DNA from: DASCOT01 sp965197275
Lineage (GTDB): Bacteria; Acidobacteriota; UBA890; WLXD01
Reading direction: 5' to 3'
Length of the DNA: 64,000 bases
Assembly: GCA_965197275.1 (NCBI GenBank)
Contig: CBDAMQ010000034.1
Location: 496,001-560,000, forward strand
A program made the translations under genes and the position numbers. Numbering within the stretch: position 1 is the first letter of the stretch; every line of letters begins with the position of its first letter. The notes under the pieces are model-generated. The model was not told the origin of the DNA and did not search any database. It saw nothing but the letters and a program-made list of their open reading frames with translations. Shown here one piece after another: positions 60,806-64,000 of the stretch.

Positions 60806-62601
60806 TGAGCCCGCTGAGAGCTGGATTGAGGAGGTCTGGGATGAGTAACCGAAACGTACGAACGCCCCGCTGGAAGTTGGCTGCTGCCTTGCTGCTCGCC
60901 GTCGGCATGATTCCGGGTTGTGTGTCGCGCGGCGACAACAGCGGCCAGCCCGGGCCGGCCACAACGGCAGCTGCAGCCCCGTCGCCGCCGAGCTGGGAGG
61001 ATCCCGGGCGCCCGTCGTTCGACGACTTCGGTCCGCAGGGGGCCATCGCGGAGGCTCCGGCAACGTCGATCGAGGAGTCGCTGGACGACACCGGCTACGA
61101 TCCCGGCCGCTCTTATAGCTTGAGGGTGCGTGAGACCGACGTGCGCGCCGTCCTGCTGGCGATCGCCCGCGAATCCGACCTGTCGATCGTCATCGAGCCC
61201 GACGTGGCCGGCGTGGTGACGCAGGACATCGTCGGCGTGACGCTGCCGGTCTTGCTGGACAGCTTGCTGACTCCGATCGGCCTCGAGTATCGCGTCGAGC
61301 ACCAGGTGCTGAAGATCCGCCCGCGGCAGATGGAAACACGCTTCTTCTTCCTCGACATCGTGCAGACCGACCGCAATGGCTCTCGCACAATCGGCGTGAG
61401 CACCGGGAGCCAGGGCGGCGCCGGGACTGGCGGCTTCAACGGCGGCGGTGGTGGCGTCGGTGGTGGTGGCGTCGGTGGTGGTGGTGGTGGTGCTGCTGCT
61501 GGTGCTGGTGGTGGTGGCTCTGCCTCCGTGCAGTCCACCGATCCGAGCTTCGTCTGGGACGACCTCACCCAGGGTGTCTCCTTTCTCATGGGTGCCGGAT
61601 ACGGCGGTGTGCTCGGGGGCATCGGTGGCGGCTTCGATCCACTCGATCGCGACGGTCAGCAGTTTCGCGGCGGTCTCGGTGGCTTCGGCGGCGGGGGCGG
61701 CGCCGAGGGTCCCGCGCTGCATGTGAATCGCAGCGCCGGCACGATCATGGTGCGCCACTATCCGGACGTGCTCGACGAGATCGGTGCGTACCTGGAGTCG
61801 GTCGAGGAGATCGCCCAGCGCCAGGTGCTGATCGAGGCGAAGATCGTCGAGGTGCTGATGCACACGGAGTTCGCCGCCGGTGTCGACTGGAATGCGGTGT
61901 TCACCGACCTCGGCCTGACCGCAGGTCAGACTGTGGGCGCCAGCGGCCTGAACATCTTCCAGGCAGGCATTCAGCGCCAGAACTTCAACGCCGTCTTGGG
62001 CGCGATGTCCAACCAGGGCGATGTCGACGTGCTGTCGTCGCCGTCCGTGGTGACGATGAACAACCAGGTAGCGTTGCTGAGCGTCGGCACCCAGGAGGTG
62101 TTCTTCACGTCGCAGACCACGTTCAACAACCAGGGTGGGCTGGCGCAAACGGTCACCAGCCCCGGAACCGTAACCAACGGCGTCATCCTCTCGGTCACAC
62201 CGCAGGTGTCGGCTGACGGCTGGGTGACGATGAGCATCCAGCCGGCGATCACCAGCCTGGCCGGCGAAGCGATCTCGCCCAACGGTGATCGCTTCCCGAT
62301 CATGGACGTGAGGGTGACCGACAACGTCATCCGGGTGCGCGAAGGCGAAACCATCTTCATTGGCGGTTTGCTCGAGGATGTGACGCGCGAGAGCGTGTCC
62401 AAGACCCCGTTGCTCGGCGACATCCCTCTCCTGGGCTCATTATTCCAGCGTAAGGATCGCAGCAGCCGTAAGTCAGACCTTGTCGTGATGATCACCCCGA
62501 CGGTGCTCAACGGCGACCGTGTACGCGAGCTCATGCGCGACCAATTGCAGCGCCTCGAGATGCGTCGCCGGTCGCGTACGGGCGCCCGCCGCGGCCAGTG
62601 A
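60805..62601 (+). CDS. pilQ: Secretin (PilQ/GspD/MshL family)
   Basis: A 598-residue outer-membrane channel protein. The leader ends GMIPGC with Cys39, which suggests a lipoprotein. An N0-like domain (about 100-175) reads YSLRVRETDVRAVLLAIARE, then IVIEPDVAGVVTQDIVGVTL. A Gly-rich stretch (about 205-240) interrupts the N-domains. The secretin domain (about 335-585) contains QRQVLIEAKIVEVLMHTEFA, DVLSSPSVVTMNNQVALLSV and ESVSKTPLLGDIPLLGSLF. Start ATG 60805 overlaps pilP; ATG 60841, behind GGAGG, is an alternative. Forms the exit gate for the pseudopilus or pilus. Confidence 0.92.
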   Translation: MSPLRAGLRRSGMSNRNVRTPRWKLAAALLLAVGMIPGCVSRGDNSGQPGPATTAAAAPSPPSWEDPGRPSFDDFGPQGAIAEAPATSIEESLDDTGYDPGRSYSLRVRETDVRAVLLAIARESDLSIVIEPDVAGVVTQDIVGVTLPVLLDSLLTPIGLEYRVEHQVLKIRPRQMETRFFFLDIVQTDRNGSRTIGVSTGSQGGAGTGGFNGGGGGVGGGGVGGGGGGAAAGAGGGGSASVQSTDPSFVWDDLTQGVSFLMGAGYGGVLGGIGGGFDPLDRDGQQFRGGLGGFGGGGGAEGPALHVNRSAGTIMVRHYPDVLDEIGAYLESVEEIAQRQVLIEAKIVEVLMHTEFAAGVDWNAVFTDLGLTAGQTVGASGLNIFQAGIQRQNFNAVLGAMSNQGDVDVLSSPSVVTMNNQVALLSVGTQEVFFTSQTTFNNQGGLAQTVTSPGTVTNGVILSVTPQVSADGWVTMSIQPAITSLAGEAISPNGDRFPIMDVRVTDNVIRVREGETIFIGGLLEDVTRESVSKTPLLGDIPLLGSLFQRKDRSSRKSDLVVMITPTVLNGDRVRELMRDQLQRLEMRRRSRTGARRGQ

Positions 62602-62620
62602 AGGATCCCGGAGGCCAACG

Positions 62621-64000
62621 ATGTACCTAGACTTCCACGGGCTCATCGAAAAGCCCTTCAGCCTGACGCCGGACCCGAAGTACTTCTTCGCCTCGGGATG
62701 CCATGCGGAGGCACGCGACCTGCTGCGCTACGGCGTGCGCGAGCGCGAGGGCTTCATGTGCTTCGTTGGCGCTGCCGGCACCGGCAAGACGACGCTCTTG
62801 CGTACTGTCCTCGATGGGTTCGGCGATGACATCGTTACGGCGATCGTTCTGAATCCGTATCTGTCCGAAGAAGACTTGTTGCGCATTATCTTGCAGAACT
62901 TCGGCGTTGCCACACGGGCCGAATTCGAGGGCGGCGCCGGCCAGCAAACGAGCAAGCAGGAGCTCGTGGATCGGCTCAACGACTATCTCATCGGCCTCAG
63001 CATGCAGGGCCGTGCGGCGGTGCTGGTGGTGGACGAGGCACAGAACCTGCCGCTACCTGTGATGGAGCAGATCCGTCTGCTGTCGAACCTCGAGACCTCG
63101 AAGCAGAAGCTGCTGCAGATCGTACTTGCCGGGCAGCTCGGCCTGCGTCGATTGCTCGCCGCCCCGGAGCTCAGCCAGCTGGCGCAACGGGTTTCGGTGC
63201 GCTATACGCTGCAGCCATTCGGGCGTGAGGAGATCGGTCGCTATATCGATCATCGACTTCGTATCGCCGGCAGCGATGGTGACGTCGTGTTCGACGACGC
63301 CGCGCTCGACCGGCTGCACCGCTACACCGAGGGTGTGCCGCGCCTGGTGAACCTGCTGGGTGATCGCGCGCTGCTGGCCGGTTATGCGCAGCAGACTCGA
63401 ACGATCGACGCTGGCATCATCGACCGGGCCGCGACCACCCTCGATCTGGCCGAGACGGGCGAGGCGCCGATCGAGCGGCCGGAGCCGATACTGGGTCATG
63501 GTCAGATGCCGATCGTATCGAGCCCACAGGCCCCTGCTAAGTCGGCGAAGCCGATGCAGGCGCTCGCAGGAATCGTGCTGGCTGCCGCGGTCAGCGCCGG
63601 AGGTTACACGGCCTGGACGGCGAATCGTTCCGCTGCCCTCGTCGATCCGTCGCCGACGCGCGCCGAGGGTAGCCTCAGCGCCGCACCGAACAACGAGAGC
63701 TTCGGCAGCGGCAACGTCGCGGTCGACCTGACGATGCCGGACAAGCCCTTCACCGTGTATCTGAGCTCATTCCGGCAGGCCGACGACGACTACCTTCTCG
63801 AGCTGCGCGGACGTTTGAACGAAGCCGGATACGTCAGCTTCCTGATCGGAGCGGATGTCCCCGGCATGGGCACGATGTATCGACTCACCGTAGGTGAATT
63901 CGACGATCAGGCAGCGGCGCACGTGATTGCCTCGAAGTTGAAGGAATCGGGGCTGGCGCACGCCGAAGCGGTCGCGGTCGCCGACGCCACCGGGAGCTAG
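62621..64000 (+). CDS. ExeA/MshM-type AAA+ ATPase with C-terminal SPOR domain
   Basis: A 459-residue protein, start ATG 62621 (MYLDFHGLIEKPFSLTPDPK, the ExeA-type beginning); the frame to 62519 overlaps the secretin gene. Walker A is GAAGTGKTTLL (50-60), Walker B AVLVVDEAQNLP near 127, and sensor-like ARRLLAAPELSQLAQRVSVR follows. A membrane helix lies near 310 (LAGIVLAAAVSAGGYTAW). The periplasmic end (about 385-450) reads FTVYLSSFRQADDDYLLELR and YRLTVGEFDDQAAAHVIASK, a SPOR peptidoglycan-binding pattern. ExeA-like proteins help the secretin assemble through the cell wall. The stop ends the window. Confidence 0.88.
   Translation: MYLDFHGLIEKPFSLTPDPKYFFASGCHAEARDLLRYGVREREGFMCFVGAAGTGKTTLLRTVLDGFGDDIVTAIVLNPYLSEEDLLRIILQNFGVATRAEFEGGAGQQTSKQELVDRLNDYLIGLSMQGRAAVLVVDEAQNLPLPVMEQIRLLSNLETSKQKLLQIVLAGQLGLRRLLAAPELSQLAQRVSVRYTLQPFGREEIGRYIDHRLRIAGSDGDVVFDDAALDRLHRYTEGVPRLVNLLGDRALLAGYAQQTRTIDAGIIDRAATTLDLAETGEAPIERPEPILGHGQMPIVSSPQAPAKSAKPMQALAGIVLAAAVSAGGYTAWTANRSAALVDPSPTRAEGSLSAAPNNESFGSGNVAVDLTMPDKPFTVYLSSFRQADDDYLLELRGRLNEAGYVSFLIGADVPGMGTMYRLTVGEFDDQAAAHVIASKLKESGLAHAEAVAVADATGS

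Noticed and set aside
61410..61530. Gly-rich tract in the secretin as a separate repeat element
   Set aside because: It is in frame within pilQ and imperfect; secretins often carry low-complexity inserts, so it is noted only inside the gene entry.

Overview
The window is high-GC DNA from a Gram-negative bacterium. Evidence for this is complex I, an Omp85-type outer-membrane protein, the rod-shape operon and a type IV pilus/type II secretion-like machine with a secretin. The pil gene order (two-component pair, pilins, ABC transporter, pilB, pilC, pilin, pilM-N-O-P-Q) recalls the Myxococcus xanthus pil locus, and the Nuo cluster has 11 subunits without nuoEFG. Both suggest an uncultured deltaproteobacterial/Myxococcota-like lineage. 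This placement is inference, since no rRNA gene is present.

Layout. 1-806: edge-truncated gene resembling an ATP-grasp protein (minus). 1019-1309: atpI. 1316-1774: MITE-like element with 34-bp inverted ends. 1785-12823: complete nuoA-B-C-D-H-I-J-K-L-M-N operon plus a small leading hypothetical gene (minus). 12991-14424: selA (plus). 14439-17093: large outer-membrane beta-barrel protein. 17238-24835: rng, rodA, mrdA, mreD, mreC, mreB (minus). 25160-29873: PpiD-like foldase, nadE, a phosphoribosyltransferase and an M48 metalloprotease gene broken by three frameshifts (plus). 29903-31267: small HTH gene and a secreted hypothetical protein (minus). 31505-34402: PilS/PilR-like kinase and sigma-54 activator. 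A consensus sigma-54 promoter lies at 34850-34865.

The unusual part is 34941-50440: a tandem array of eleven GspG-like pseudopilin genes interleaved with five small excisionase/BldC-type HTH genes. A sixth HTH gene lies at 29903. The first five pseudopilins overlap or abut like an operon. The later ones look like separate cassettes, many ending in a strong and partly homologous hairpin terminator and several preceded by a recurrent GGACAGGAGCGGCCA-like motif. Three of the eleven are broken in different ways: an in-frame amber codon, an IS3-family insertion with a clean CAG target duplication, and a one-base frameshift at a G run. Their C-termini share a GPY...DPWGNRY...SAGP...DD(D/Q) signature.

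50656-64000 holds the machine that would export or assemble these subunits. It starts with an ABC transporter (ATPase, permease, GldG-like protein). Next come PilB/GspE ATPase, PilC/GspF platform and a twelfth pseudopilin with an extra C-terminal beta domain. Then follow a PilM-PilN fusion, PilO, PilP, PilQ/GspD secretin and an ExeA-type ATPase fused to a SPOR domain. No prepilin peptidase and no PilT are in the window.

Working model (inference): the PilS/PilR-like pair drives the pseudopilin array through sigma-54, the HTH proteins set which cassettes are expressed, and the downstream machine uses the products.
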